Assembly: GCA_963589785.1 (NCBI GenBank)
Contig: CAVAMJ010000006.1
Coordinates: 62,001-126,000, forward strand
DNA from: SIG603 sp963589785
GTDB taxonomy: Bacteria; Bacillota; Clostridia; Oscillospirales; Acutalibacteraceae
Direction of reading: 5' to 3'
DNA: 64,000 nt
This document shows positions 44,794-52,294 of this stretch, in pieces. The notes beneath the pieces were generated by a model. The model searched no databases. It was not told where the DNA came from and saw nothing but the letters and a program-made list of their open reading frames with translations. How positions within the stretch are numbered: the stretch's first letter is position 1; every line of letters begins with the position of its first letter. The translations under genes were made by a program, and so were the position numbers.

Positions 44794-46164
44794 TTAGATA
44801 TTGTCTCTTGTTATGTTCTTCATCCATTTGAACTTGAAGTAATGCACAAAGGTAGGTGCCATTTTGTACCACTCGTCAAGGCACATGATGAGGTATACCC
44901 AAATAGCAGGAAGCTTAAAGACAAATGCTCCGAGTGCCATGAGCGGAACGGCTACGCACCACATAAAGATACCGTCGAGTATCATTCCAAACTTGGCATC
45001 TCCGCCGCCACGGAAACATCCGCAAATGAGACAGGTGTTAATTCCCTCACCGACAAGTCTTATCGTCTGCATGAGAAGCATGGTGCTCAAAAGCTCGATT
45101 GCGGCATCGGTGATTTTTCCTGTATAGAAACCGACAAGCACGGGTCTTATGGCTATGATAACTCCCGCACCAACAACAGCAACAACGGTGGTTATAACAA
45201 GCATACGCTGAGAATAAATCTTAGCCGCTTGCTTGTTGTTCTCGCCTAAAGAGCGGCTGACTATGATGGTCGTAGCGTTCGCAAAGCCACGGCAAGCGAT
45301 TGCACCTAAGTTAACCGCAATGACCGCAACGGAATTTGCGGCAACAACGTCACTGCCGAGGTGACCCATAACGATAGCGTAGACAGAGCAAGCAAGGCTC
45401 CAGAGAACATCGTTGATAAGGCTTGGGAGCGCAAGGCTCATCATATCCTTGATAAGCACACCCGACTTCTCGAAGAAATACTTAATTCTGAACTTGATTC
45501 CCTTGCTTCTGATAGAATCCACTATGCAAATGATGAACTCGACAACTCGTGCCGTGACTGTTCCCAGTGCAACACCGACAAGGCCAAGCTTAGGAAGTCC
45601 GAAAAATCCGAAAATAAATGTAGCGTTGACAAATACATTGACAAGAAGTGAGATAATATAAATCACACTTGGGAGCGTGAGTCTCTCACAGCTTCTCAAA
45701 ACGCTCAGATAAATCTGGGTAAATCCCATAAAGATGAACGAAAATCCGACTATTCTCAGATATACTATTCCCTCTTTGATGATAGCTTCGTCATTCGTAT
45801 AAATCATCATGATAGCTCCCGGGAAAATGACAGCCAGCAAAAAGGCGACAAGAGAGATAACCATAGTGATTCGGATTGCAAGACCGAGAACCCTCTCGAC
45901 TGCGTGCTTGTCTCCCTTTCCGTAATACTGCGAAGCAAGCACAGATGCGGCGGCTGTCATGCCGTAAAACGCACAGAAAAGGATATTGACATACTGGTTA
46001 GCAAGAGATGATGCGCTCATGGCATCCTGACTTACATAGCCTAACATGAGAGTATCGGCAGAGTTTACCAACGTGCTGATAAAGCTCTGAATCATGATAG
46101 GCATTGCTGTTGTGAGGGCAAGCTTAGTGAATGCGCCCCTTGACATAATGTTTTTGTTTTCCAT
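44794..46164 (-). CDS. MATE family efflux transporter (third)
   Basis: 456 residues, 12 helices. Signatures: TTAMPIMIQSFISTLVNSADTLMLGYV, AAASVLASQYYGKGDKH and GFANATTIIVSRSLGENNKQAA. It may be redundant or substrate-diverged from the two other MATE genes in this window. Convergent with the oadB unit; upstream is a 100-bp gap before the DUF4091 operon end. Confidence 0.9.
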   Translation of the reverse strand: MENKNIMSRGAFTKLALTTAMPIMIQSFISTLVNSADTLMLGYVSQDAMSASSLANQYVNILFCAFYGMTAAASVLASQYYGKGDKHAVERVLGLAIRITMVISLVAFLLAVIFPGAIMMIYTNDEAIIKEGIVYLRIVGFSFIFMGFTQIYLSVLRSCERLTLPSVIYIISLLVNVFVNATFIFGFFGLPKLGLVGVALGTVTARVVEFIICIVDSIRSKGIKFRIKYFFEKSGVLIKDMMSLALPSLINDVLWSLACSVYAIVMGHLGSDVVAANSVAVIAVNLGAIACRGFANATTIIVSRSLGENNKQAAKIYSQRMLVITTVVAVVGAGVIIAIRPVLVGFYTGKITDAAIELLSTMLLMQTIRLVGEGINTCLICGCFRGGGDAKFGMILDGIFMWCVAVPLMALGAFVFKLPAIWVYLIMCLDEWYKMAPTFVHYFKFKWMKNITRDNI

Positions 46165-46269
46165 ATTTTCACCACTTATTAAAAACTCTGTAATTAATAA
46201 ACAGGCAAATTGATTTATCGGACATTTCCCGCCGCAAAGGACGGGATTATCCGATATATCTTTAGTTTT

Positions 46270-47946
46270 TTACTCTGACTTACTTTTCTTCTTAATTAAC
46301 TTTTTAATCTTTTTGTTTACTGCGGCTCTGACATTCAAAATAAAGTAAGGATCGAAGAAGTTTTCTGATTTCTTAGGGAAACCCTTAAATCGGATTTTTT
46401 CTCCGACTTCCTTTTCGATTAAATGAACCACCTCGTCACGGCTCATTCCAAGCTCCTCGAGAAGTGAAAACGCACGCATATCCTGAAGTGCATCAAAGAA
46501 AACAAACTGCCTTATCGACGGCATAGGTTTTCCATCAGCACCGGGATAAACGGAGAAAGGATCTCCCGCCGGGAACGAGCAATCGCCGTCCGTTGTCAAA
46601 AACGGAGAGAGAAGTCTTTTGGATTCCTCACTGTAATAGAAATTATAGCCCCAGTGCAAAAATCCCTCGAGATTATATTTATAAAGAGCAAGCGAAATTA
46701 TTCTGTTTCTCACGGACGGCATAGCAATGAAACGGTTGCTTACATTGCCCCTACCCTGAGCACAGCAATAATATGTCCATAGCGGAGAAATTTCTTTTTC
46801 GATGAACTCGTCCGCTCTGTCATTTGATGCAACGGGAATTTTCACAAGTCCCTGTTCGTAGAACTTCGGCTCAGAGAGCGCATCCATAACCTTGCAGTCG
46901 GCAAGCTCATCTTTCACAAGCTCCACCGCTTTTTGGTAGCTGTCGAGATTCTCGTCACTCGGCTCGTCCGATATATGAAAATAGCAATTCTGAAGTCTAT
47001 TTGTTTCTTTCAAAAACTCCTTTAGCTCACGGATAAGCGGAATAATCAGCTTTTTGTACTCCTCAGAATCGGCACTTAGAAACCAGCCTGATATTTTCTC
47101 GCCATTTTCGTCAACTATTTTCGGAGTGAACTTCGCTCCCCACTGCGTGAAAAGATGAGCTATCTCAAAGTGATTTATTCCCTTACTCTCCGCTAAACTC
47201 ATAAATTTATCAAGCTTATCGAAAGAGAAGGAATATCCGTCTGATGTTTTCTTGACATCAATTAGCTGCACGGTCGGTCTTTCGCCGCCTATCTCCGTAT
47301 CGAGTGCGGGCGTGAAAATCGGCGTGAGTATCATATTTCCGCCAAACTCAGCGTAGTTATCCATGTAGTCGGAAATGATCTCCATGTGCCTTTCGCTCAT
47401 CGGCTCTTCTCCATAATAGGAGCTCAAGCAGTCGTAATGAAACCACTGAGTATATAAAAGCTTCTGCTTAGGCAACGAGGCGGCTATCACATCAAGCGAA
47501 AAGCTTTTTTCCGCCTTATTCTCGCCGCTTTCTGCCAAAAGCTTGATTTCATGAACTCCCTTTTGAGCGTCAAGCGGTATATTGAGTTCTACCCAAACTA
47601 CCCTTGGCGCTTTCGGCAAAAGCTTAATTCTCGTCTTTTCGGTGAGTGGCTCGAGCAAATCGGGATATAGCCCCGCTTTTTTCGATAAATACCCCTCATC
47701 GGAGCGGTTTATGTGTGCCGCAAGCTCCACGGGGACATCTCTCACGATATAAAGCTTATAGGGAATATCCGATTGAATGCTTAATTTTGCATCGCAAAAC
47801 ATAGCCTCTTTGCTCTCGATTACCGCTTGAAAGCTGAATTTTTCCCCACGAAGAGCAGAAAACTCCTCGAAGCTTTTGAATTTTCTAAACGCCGAACCTA
47901 CCTTCTCAAGAGGCGAAGTAAGGCTTATAGTCAGATTTTGCTCCAT
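46270..47946 (-). CDS. DUF4091 glycoside-hydrolase-like protein
   Basis: 558 residues from the ATG at 47946 with an AAAGGT site, overlapping the end of the serine hydrolase gene by 41 bp. N-terminal beta-sandwich (about 1-170), then a TIM-barrel-like region with QNCYFHISDEPSDENL, where Asp-Glu after beta-strand 4 resembles a GH catalytic pair, and TYYCCAQGRGNVSNRF. DUF4091 proteins are suspected glycosidases of unknown substrate. No signal peptide is visible, so it appears cytoplasmic, and it ends in a very basic Lys-rich tail. Last gene of a three-gene operon with two esterase/peptidase-like enzymes. Confidence 0.8.
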   Translation of the reverse strand: MEQNLTISLTSPLEKVGSAFRKFKSFEEFSALRGEKFSFQAVIESKEAMFCDAKLSIQSDIPYKLYIVRDVPVELAAHINRSDEGYLSKKAGLYPDLLEPLTEKTRIKLLPKAPRVVWVELNIPLDAQKGVHEIKLLAESGENKAEKSFSLDVIAASLPKQKLLYTQWFHYDCLSSYYGEEPMSERHMEIISDYMDNYAEFGGNMILTPIFTPALDTEIGGERPTVQLIDVKKTSDGYSFSFDKLDKFMSLAESKGINHFEIAHLFTQWGAKFTPKIVDENGEKISGWFLSADSEEYKKLIIPLIRELKEFLKETNRLQNCYFHISDEPSDENLDSYQKAVELVKDELADCKVMDALSEPKFYEQGLVKIPVASNDRADEFIEKEISPLWTYYCCAQGRGNVSNRFIAMPSVRNRIISLALYKYNLEGFLHWGYNFYYSEESKRLLSPFLTTDGDCSFPAGDPFSVYPGADGKPMPSIRQFVFFDALQDMRAFSLLEELGMSRDEVVHLIEKEVGEKIRFKGFPKKSENFFDPYFILNVRAAVNKKIKKLIKKKSKSE

Positions 47947-49435
47947 TTTTGTTACCTTTAGTGAATGTGATTGTTTCGGGTGGATTTCCTCCGATTCCGC
48001 CGACATTCAAAAGTGTCGAATCCGCAAGAAGTTTCGGATTTTCGCCAAGCTCCAAGCGGAACTTAACACCGCTTGCCGCACTCGTGCAGTAAACAAGAAA
48101 TTCGAACGCCTCAGGGTTTGACCATGTGCCGACAGCACCGTAATTCAAGCCGTTCAGCTTGAAGCTGTTAAAGTGTGCGTTTGTCGCAATAGGCAAGACC
48201 TCGCCCGTGTCCGTGACTATCGTGAGTGCATCATCAGAGATATTTATAGTCATACTCTTGATTGAAGCGCCCTTTTTCGGCTGATTTTTCGCAAAATACA
48301 TTCCTGAACCGCCGATAAGTCCGCACAAATCGGTTTTCACTTCTTCGTTTACTATCAACTCAAGACCGTCAAATTTATCGACAGCCTCAGGGTTTTTCTT
48401 TGAAATCGGATGATTTATCTCGAGATTATCAAGCTTATATTTCAGCACGGCATAGGCTTTCTCGTCCTCGGGAAGCGGCTTATCACCGATATACTTCAAA
48501 AGATAATCCCATGTTACCGTTAAAGTGTCAGGCATGGTCGAGCTTGCCGACTGGAAAATGAACACAAGGTCCTTGTCGGGCACAACTATACCGTACTGAC
48601 CGAATGCACCGTCCGCACGGAAAACACCCTTCGGCACGCACTGCCAGAACTGGAAGCCGTAGCCCTTGACCCAGTCAGGGTTGGACTGCGTGGTAGAATT
48701 GTCTATCTGATAGCCGCACGCAAGGTCAAACCAGCTTTCGGGAAGAAGTCTTTCACCCTCCCAAACACCCTTGTTAGCTACAAAGCGGATAAATTTAGCC
48801 ATTTGCTCCGTTGTCAAAAAGCTGCCTGCGCCGCCCCAAAGTATGCCTTCGCTTATCTCCGCACAATAAACATCACCCATCGAAAGCTTGTCAAAAAGTC
48901 TCGGCTTGAGATAATCTGTAAGCTTTTCGCCTGTTTTTCTAAGAAGAATAGCGCAAAGCATATTTGTGCCCGCTGTGTTATATCTGAAGTACGTGCCGGG
49001 CTCGTGCTCAAACGGGTGATTTAAAAAGTCAGCGATATAATCTGTATCTATTCCGTATCCGCCCATTTCAGTGTCGTGACCGCAAGACATTGTGAGCAAA
49101 GATCTCACGTCAGCTTTCTTAAGGTTATCGTTCACTTCGCTTGGCAGTTTGTCCGGGAAAATATCCACAAGCTTATCGTCAAGGCTAATCACTCCCTCGC
49201 TTACAGCAAAGCCGATTGCCGTTGATGTGAGTGATTTTGTGAAGCTGAACATTATGTGAGCATCGTCATTGTTATACGGTCTCCAATGACCTTCGGCAAA
49301 AACGCTGTTTCCTTTTAAGAGCATCATGCCGTGCATTTCTGTTCCGACTGCTTCAAGAGCAGAGAGAAAATCAAGTATTCTATATGAGCTTATTCCCGCT
49401 TTTTCGGGAGTTATTCTGTCAAATTCAAATGCCAT
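47906..49435 (-). CDS. Serine hydrolase of the beta-lactamase/AmpC (S12) family
   Basis: 509 residues from the ATG at 49435 (MAFEFDRITPEKAG), which has a GGTGG site. The N-terminal 340 residues are the S12 fold: SFTKS supplies the catalytic Ser-x-x-Lys, YNTAG gives the Tyr-x-Asn, and GADGAFGQYG replaces the KTG/HTG box. A C-terminal beta-barrel-like domain (about 390-500) follows. No signal peptide, unlike true beta-lactamases. Such enzymes act as esterases, D-aminopeptidases or amidases. It lies between an SGNH hydrolase and a DUF4091 protein, which suggests breakdown of an esterified saccharide (inference). Confidence 0.87.
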   Translation of the reverse strand: MAFEFDRITPEKAGISSYRILDFLSALEAVGTEMHGMMLLKGNSVFAEGHWRPYNNDDAHIMFSFTKSLTSTAIGFAVSEGVISLDDKLVDIFPDKLPSEVNDNLKKADVRSLLTMSCGHDTEMGGYGIDTDYIADFLNHPFEHEPGTYFRYNTAGTNMLCAILLRKTGEKLTDYLKPRLFDKLSMGDVYCAEISEGILWGGAGSFLTTEQMAKFIRFVANKGVWEGERLLPESWFDLACGYQIDNSTTQSNPDWVKGYGFQFWQCVPKGVFRADGAFGQYGIVVPDKDLVFIFQSASSTMPDTLTVTWDYLLKYIGDKPLPEDEKAYAVLKYKLDNLEINHPISKKNPEAVDKFDGLELIVNEEVKTDLCGLIGGSGMYFAKNQPKKGASIKSMTINISDDALTIVTDTGEVLPIATNAHFNSFKLNGLNYGAVGTWSNPEAFEFLVYCTSAASGVKFRLELGENPKLLADSTLLNVGGIGGNPPETITFTKGNKNGAKSDYKPYFAS

Positions 49436-49473
49436 TTTATCCACCGTCCTATAAATTTTGCCTTTAGTGCAGC

Positions 49474-50130
49474 TCAAATTTCTCTGTTGTAGTCAAAGTC
49501 GAGCTTATTAAGTATTGTTTTCGCCATATACATTGCGCCTTGGGAATTCGGATGAATTCTGTCCCAAGTGAAATAACTCGAATGATAGTACTTAAGTATT
49601 TTCACCCAAGCCGACTGCATATCAACGAACACGGCATCATATTTTTCAGCAAGCTTTTTGACAACCGCAGAGTACTCGTCCATTCTCGCACGCATTCGGT
49701 CGTTTTCGTTTTCCTCGATATAATACGGAGTGACAAGTATCAGCTTTTTCACGAACTCCTTCGAGCTCTCGATTATATGCGTGAGGTTCTCCTCGTATTC
49801 CTCAAGCGAAACCGCATCCTCATAGATAAGCGGCGTATCAAACTGGCGCCATACATCGTTTATGCCGATGCATATGAGCAAATTTTCGGGGCGATACGGC
49901 ACAACGTCCTTTTCGTATCGTGCGACAAGGTCACGGCTTGTGTTTCCGCTTACGCCCTTGTTGATAACTCTTATATTGTAGTCGGGATAGCTTGTTGCAA
50001 AAAACGACTGCAAATCAGCCGCATATCCGACACCTATCGCCTCGAAAAGTCCCTCGCCCGGCTCTTTTTTGTTCATATCGGTTACAGAATCTCCGAAAAG
50101 GAGAAGTTTTGTATCTTTCTCTATTAACAT
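49474..50130 (-). CDS. SGNH/GDSL-family hydrolase
   Basis: 218 residues. All four SGNH blocks are visible: GDSVTD (nucleophile Ser), GVSGNTSRDL (Gly), CIGINDVWR (Asn) and DRIHPNSQG (Asp and His). Members are carbohydrate or lipid esterases such as acetylxylan or rhamnogalacturonan esterases. No signal peptide. Start with GGGAGGA. First gene of the operon, with promoter at 50187-50215; the serine hydrolase starts 38 bp after its stop. Confidence 0.92.
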   Translation of the reverse strand: MLIEKDTKLLLFGDSVTDMNKKEPGEGLFEAIGVGYAADLQSFFATSYPDYNIRVINKGVSGNTSRDLVARYEKDVVPYRPENLLICIGINDVWRQFDTPLIYEDAVSLEEYEENLTHIIESSKEFVKKLILVTPYYIEENENDRMRARMDEYSAVVKKLAEKYDAVFVDMQSAWVKILKYYHSSYFTWDRIHPNSQGAMYMAKTILNKLDFDYNREI

Positions 50131-50186
50131 TTTTAAATCCTCCCAAAATGAAAATCCTTACTTATAATTTTCAAGTACACAAGCAG

Positions 50187-50215
50187 AATATAACACAAGT
50201 ATTAGCTTTTTTCAA
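50187..50215 (-). promoter_or_regulatory. Promoter of the SGNH-serine hydrolase-DUF4091 operon
   Basis: Minus strand: -35 TTGAAA (50210-50215), 17-bp spacer, -10 TATATT (50187-50192), giving a leader of about 50 nt. Confidence 0.7.
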
Positions 50216-50367
50216 TACGCCGAAAAACGAAATTATCGACTTTTTATAACACTTATAATAAATAGATTTTCCCGCACTTAATACATTGTTAATTTTCTTT
50301 ACGGAAAAATCTCCTAATGTTCACAAACTCTTAATGAAAAGAATATTTTCTTTTCATATATGAACAG

Positions 50368-50662
50368 TATAATTCAAGCATAAACTTCAAAGAAAGCTGT
50401 AAGGTGTGCGAACGGTATGCACAAGCGGTTTTCTGACAGGAAACCGTAGGTTCGCTAATTTACTTTGAGTTTCAATTACATTAACTGCCCAAGCCTTTCG
50501 GCGGTGGCAGACAAACTACAACATGTCGGTAAATCTTTTGATGTAGACATTTAAATTATATTACTTAGATTACGAGGCATTTAATATATTCTTTTCTTTC
50601 ATTTTTACTCCTCAATTTAACAGTAAGAAGGCAAAAAGCTCGGTGAGAACCGAGCTTTTTGT
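50368..50662 (+). ncRNA. Candidate structured non-coding RNA
   Basis: A TATAAT at 50368-50373 precedes a highly structured stretch in a 540-bp gap without genes. A closing stem AAACT-T-CAAAG (50382-50392) pairs with CTTTGAGTTT (50463-50472). Inside are GCGAAC/GTTCGC (50408-50413, 50450-50455) and CGGTTT/AAACCG (50426-50446). A second domain is CTGCC-GCC-TTTC-GGC-GGCAG (50485-50510), and a third pairs CTACA/TGTAG (50516-50546). The next strong terminator is 50633-50660. No ribosome site or frame fits. It could be a known clostridial class such as raiA RNA, which I cannot confirm by eye. The neighbouring genes are both on the minus strand, so it is not their leader if transcribed this way. Confidence 0.55.
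50633..50660. terminator. Bidirectional terminator
   Basis: Perfect 12-bp stem AAAAAGCTCGGT/ACCGAGCTTTTT (loop GAGA). It ends the membrane protein gene on the minus strand and any plus-strand RNA from the 50.4 kb region. Confidence 0.9.
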
Positions 50663-50672
50663 TCGTGTATAA

Positions 50673-51305
50673 TTAGTTTTTAGTAAACATAAACCAGTTG
50701 TCGGCATCTACCTCTGCGAATTTGTTAGAGATTTCTTCGTCCAAGCTATCTTCAGCAAAGCGGCGAACCTCTTTCCAGCCGAGCTCTTCCGCAGTATAAA
50801 CCGCTCTGTCACGAAGGGTAGCAGAGTTTCTCTCGCACAAATACGGTGTGCCGTCTCTCGAGTCAACCACGATTGTTCTCGTCTTGCCAAATCCACTTGA
50901 CTTAAGCGGGAACAGTGGCTTTCCGTATTTTTTCACCCAAGTGGCATAGGGCTTCATCTCGCCATTTTTACGCTTTCTGCCCAAATATCTCAGCGTAAAA
51001 ACAATATCGATATAAAGCACAAGGCTGATAAGGAACGACATAATCGACATTCCGAAAGAAAAACGCGTGAGCAAGCCTGTTGAAATGCAAAGCACAAGGC
51101 TGATTAGCGTGATTATTATTCCGATTAACGATATCTTTCTGCCCTGTTTTCTCGTTTTAATGCAGTCAAGAAACGCATATATATTCACGGCAGCCGCCGC
51201 AAGCAAATTTGCAAACGAAGCCATAGAAGTCAGCGAAAGGCACACTCCCACAAGCGCGAACACGCTGAATCCGTATTGTGTTTTCTTCATTTTCAAAGCA
51301 ATCAC
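50673..51305 (-). CDS. Membrane protein of unknown function with cytoplasmic C-terminal tail
   Basis: 210 residues from a GTG at 51305 (AAAGG 7 nt upstream); an ATG at 51290 is the alternative. Four helices in two pairs (FSVFALVGVCLSLTSM, LLAAAAVNIYAFLD, ISLIGIIITLISLVL, MSIMSFLISLVLYID), then a soluble basic tail of about 100 residues (RTIVVDSRDGTPYLC and a C-terminal WFMFTKN). No family recognised. Single gene with its own terminator. Confidence 0.7.
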   Translation of the reverse strand: MIALKMKKTQYGFSVFALVGVCLSLTSMASFANLLAAAAVNIYAFLDCIKTRKQGRKISLIGIIITLISLVLCISTGLLTRFSFGMSIMSFLISLVLYIDIVFTLRYLGRKRKNGEMKPYATWVKKYGKPLFPLKSSGFGKTRTIVVDSRDGTPYLCERNSATLRDRAVYTAEELGWKEVRRFAEDSLDEEISNKFAEVDADNWFMFTKN

Positions 51306-51498
51306 CCCGTTACCTTTTTCGATATTTTATCAAATATTAAAGCTTCTTTCAAGACTAGCGTTCCACTCTAAATTGCCCTTGCATACATTCGCCTTGTGTG
51401 CGATAATCATAATACGGTTGTTTGCTCAATTTGCTTATCTAAAAAACTGAGCCAAATCCGTTTTGGATTTTTACTAATTTAACTATTCGGAGGTCAAT

Positions 51499-52107
51499 AT
51501 GAGAACCTTAGTGAGAACAGTAAATGAGTGGGATGCTCCCACCATGCTTAAAATATACGATAATTACATAGGCACCAACACCTGTTCGGATACCGAACTG
51601 CCGACCATTGCGGAATTTGTCAAGAGAATAGATAAATACACCTACGGCTTCGGCTGGTTACTTAGTGAAATCGACTCTGAAACAGCGGGATTTTGCGTGC
51701 TAAGCGAGAACAGCTATAACCCTAAGGATATGTTCTCCGCAGAAATCAAACTTTGGGTAAAGCCTAATCTCATGAGACGAGGTGTCGGCAACTCTCTCTA
51801 TCACATGATGTTCGGACTTATGGAGCTTGGCGACAAGCGCAAGGTTTACGCAAGAATTAATCTTCCGAACAGCGACGCTGTCGCATTCCACAAGCACTGG
51901 GGATTTAACGAGGTTGAGACATTGAAGGGCGGCTTCGAGAAAAACGGCGACAAGTACGATGTGCTTGTCATGGAAAGAGATTTAGTCCCGTCCAAGCCCG
52001 ATGCAATAAAGCCGATTAAACCGATTATCGTCAAGCTTGACAAGCCCGCCGAGTTCAGAAAGCTTCAGCTTGAGGCTGGCGATTTAATCAAACCGCTTAG
52101 CTTATAA
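51499..52107 (+). CDS. GNAT family N-acetyltransferase
   Basis: 202 residues. The acetyl-CoA loop RRGVGNSLYHMM (about 94-105) and the preceding beta-strand (AEIKLWVKPNLM) identify a GNAT fold; the later ARINLPNSDAVAFHKHWGF matches the C-terminal motif B of amino-acid or phosphinothricin acetyltransferase-like members. A 35-residue basic tail follows. Substrate unknown. Start with a weak CGGAGG site at 8 nt. Confidence 0.88.
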   Translation: MRTLVRTVNEWDAPTMLKIYDNYIGTNTCSDTELPTIAEFVKRIDKYTYGFGWLLSEIDSETAGFCVLSENSYNPKDMFSAEIKLWVKPNLMRRGVGNSLYHMMFGLMELGDKRKVYARINLPNSDAVAFHKHWGFNEVETLKGGFEKNGDKYDVLVMERDLVPSKPDAIKPIKPIIVKLDKPAEFRKLQLEAGDLIKPLSL

Positions 52108-52134
52108 TTACCGTAAAAATAACACGCAAATCTA

Positions 52135-52163
52135 AGGAACAGTCTCGGCTGTTCCTTTTTTTC
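52135..52163 (+). terminator. Terminator of the GNAT gene
   Basis: Perfect 8-bp stem AGGAACAG/CTGTTCCT (loop TCTCGG), followed by TTTTTTT. Confidence 0.88.
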
Positions 52164-52172
52164 ACGCAAAAA

Positions 52173-52212
52173 CAGAAGAAGTCGGCAAGCTTATAGCTGT
52201 CGGCTTCTTCTG
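52173..52212 (-). terminator. Terminator of the EF-G-like gene
   Basis: 9-bp stem CAGAAGAAG/CTTCTTCTG plus inner GC pairs; TTTTTG follows on the minus strand. It lies about 80 bp past the stop. Confidence 0.75.
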
Positions 52213-52294
52213 AATTTAATTATTAAGGAGAGAGATATTATCAAAATTAAATCGCATCAATTTTTCAAATGCCTTCTATCCCTTTTATCTTTTA

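Noticed and set aside
41886..46164. Two MATE genes flanking the oadB unit as one composite transposon
   Set aside because: The MATE genes are not close copies, and no terminal inverted repeats, target duplications or transposase are visible.
50368..50662. The structured RNA as a riboswitch for the SGNH hydrolase operon
   Set aside because: That operon has its own -35/-10 at 50187-50215 on the minus strand, downstream of the structure, so the structure would not be in its leader.
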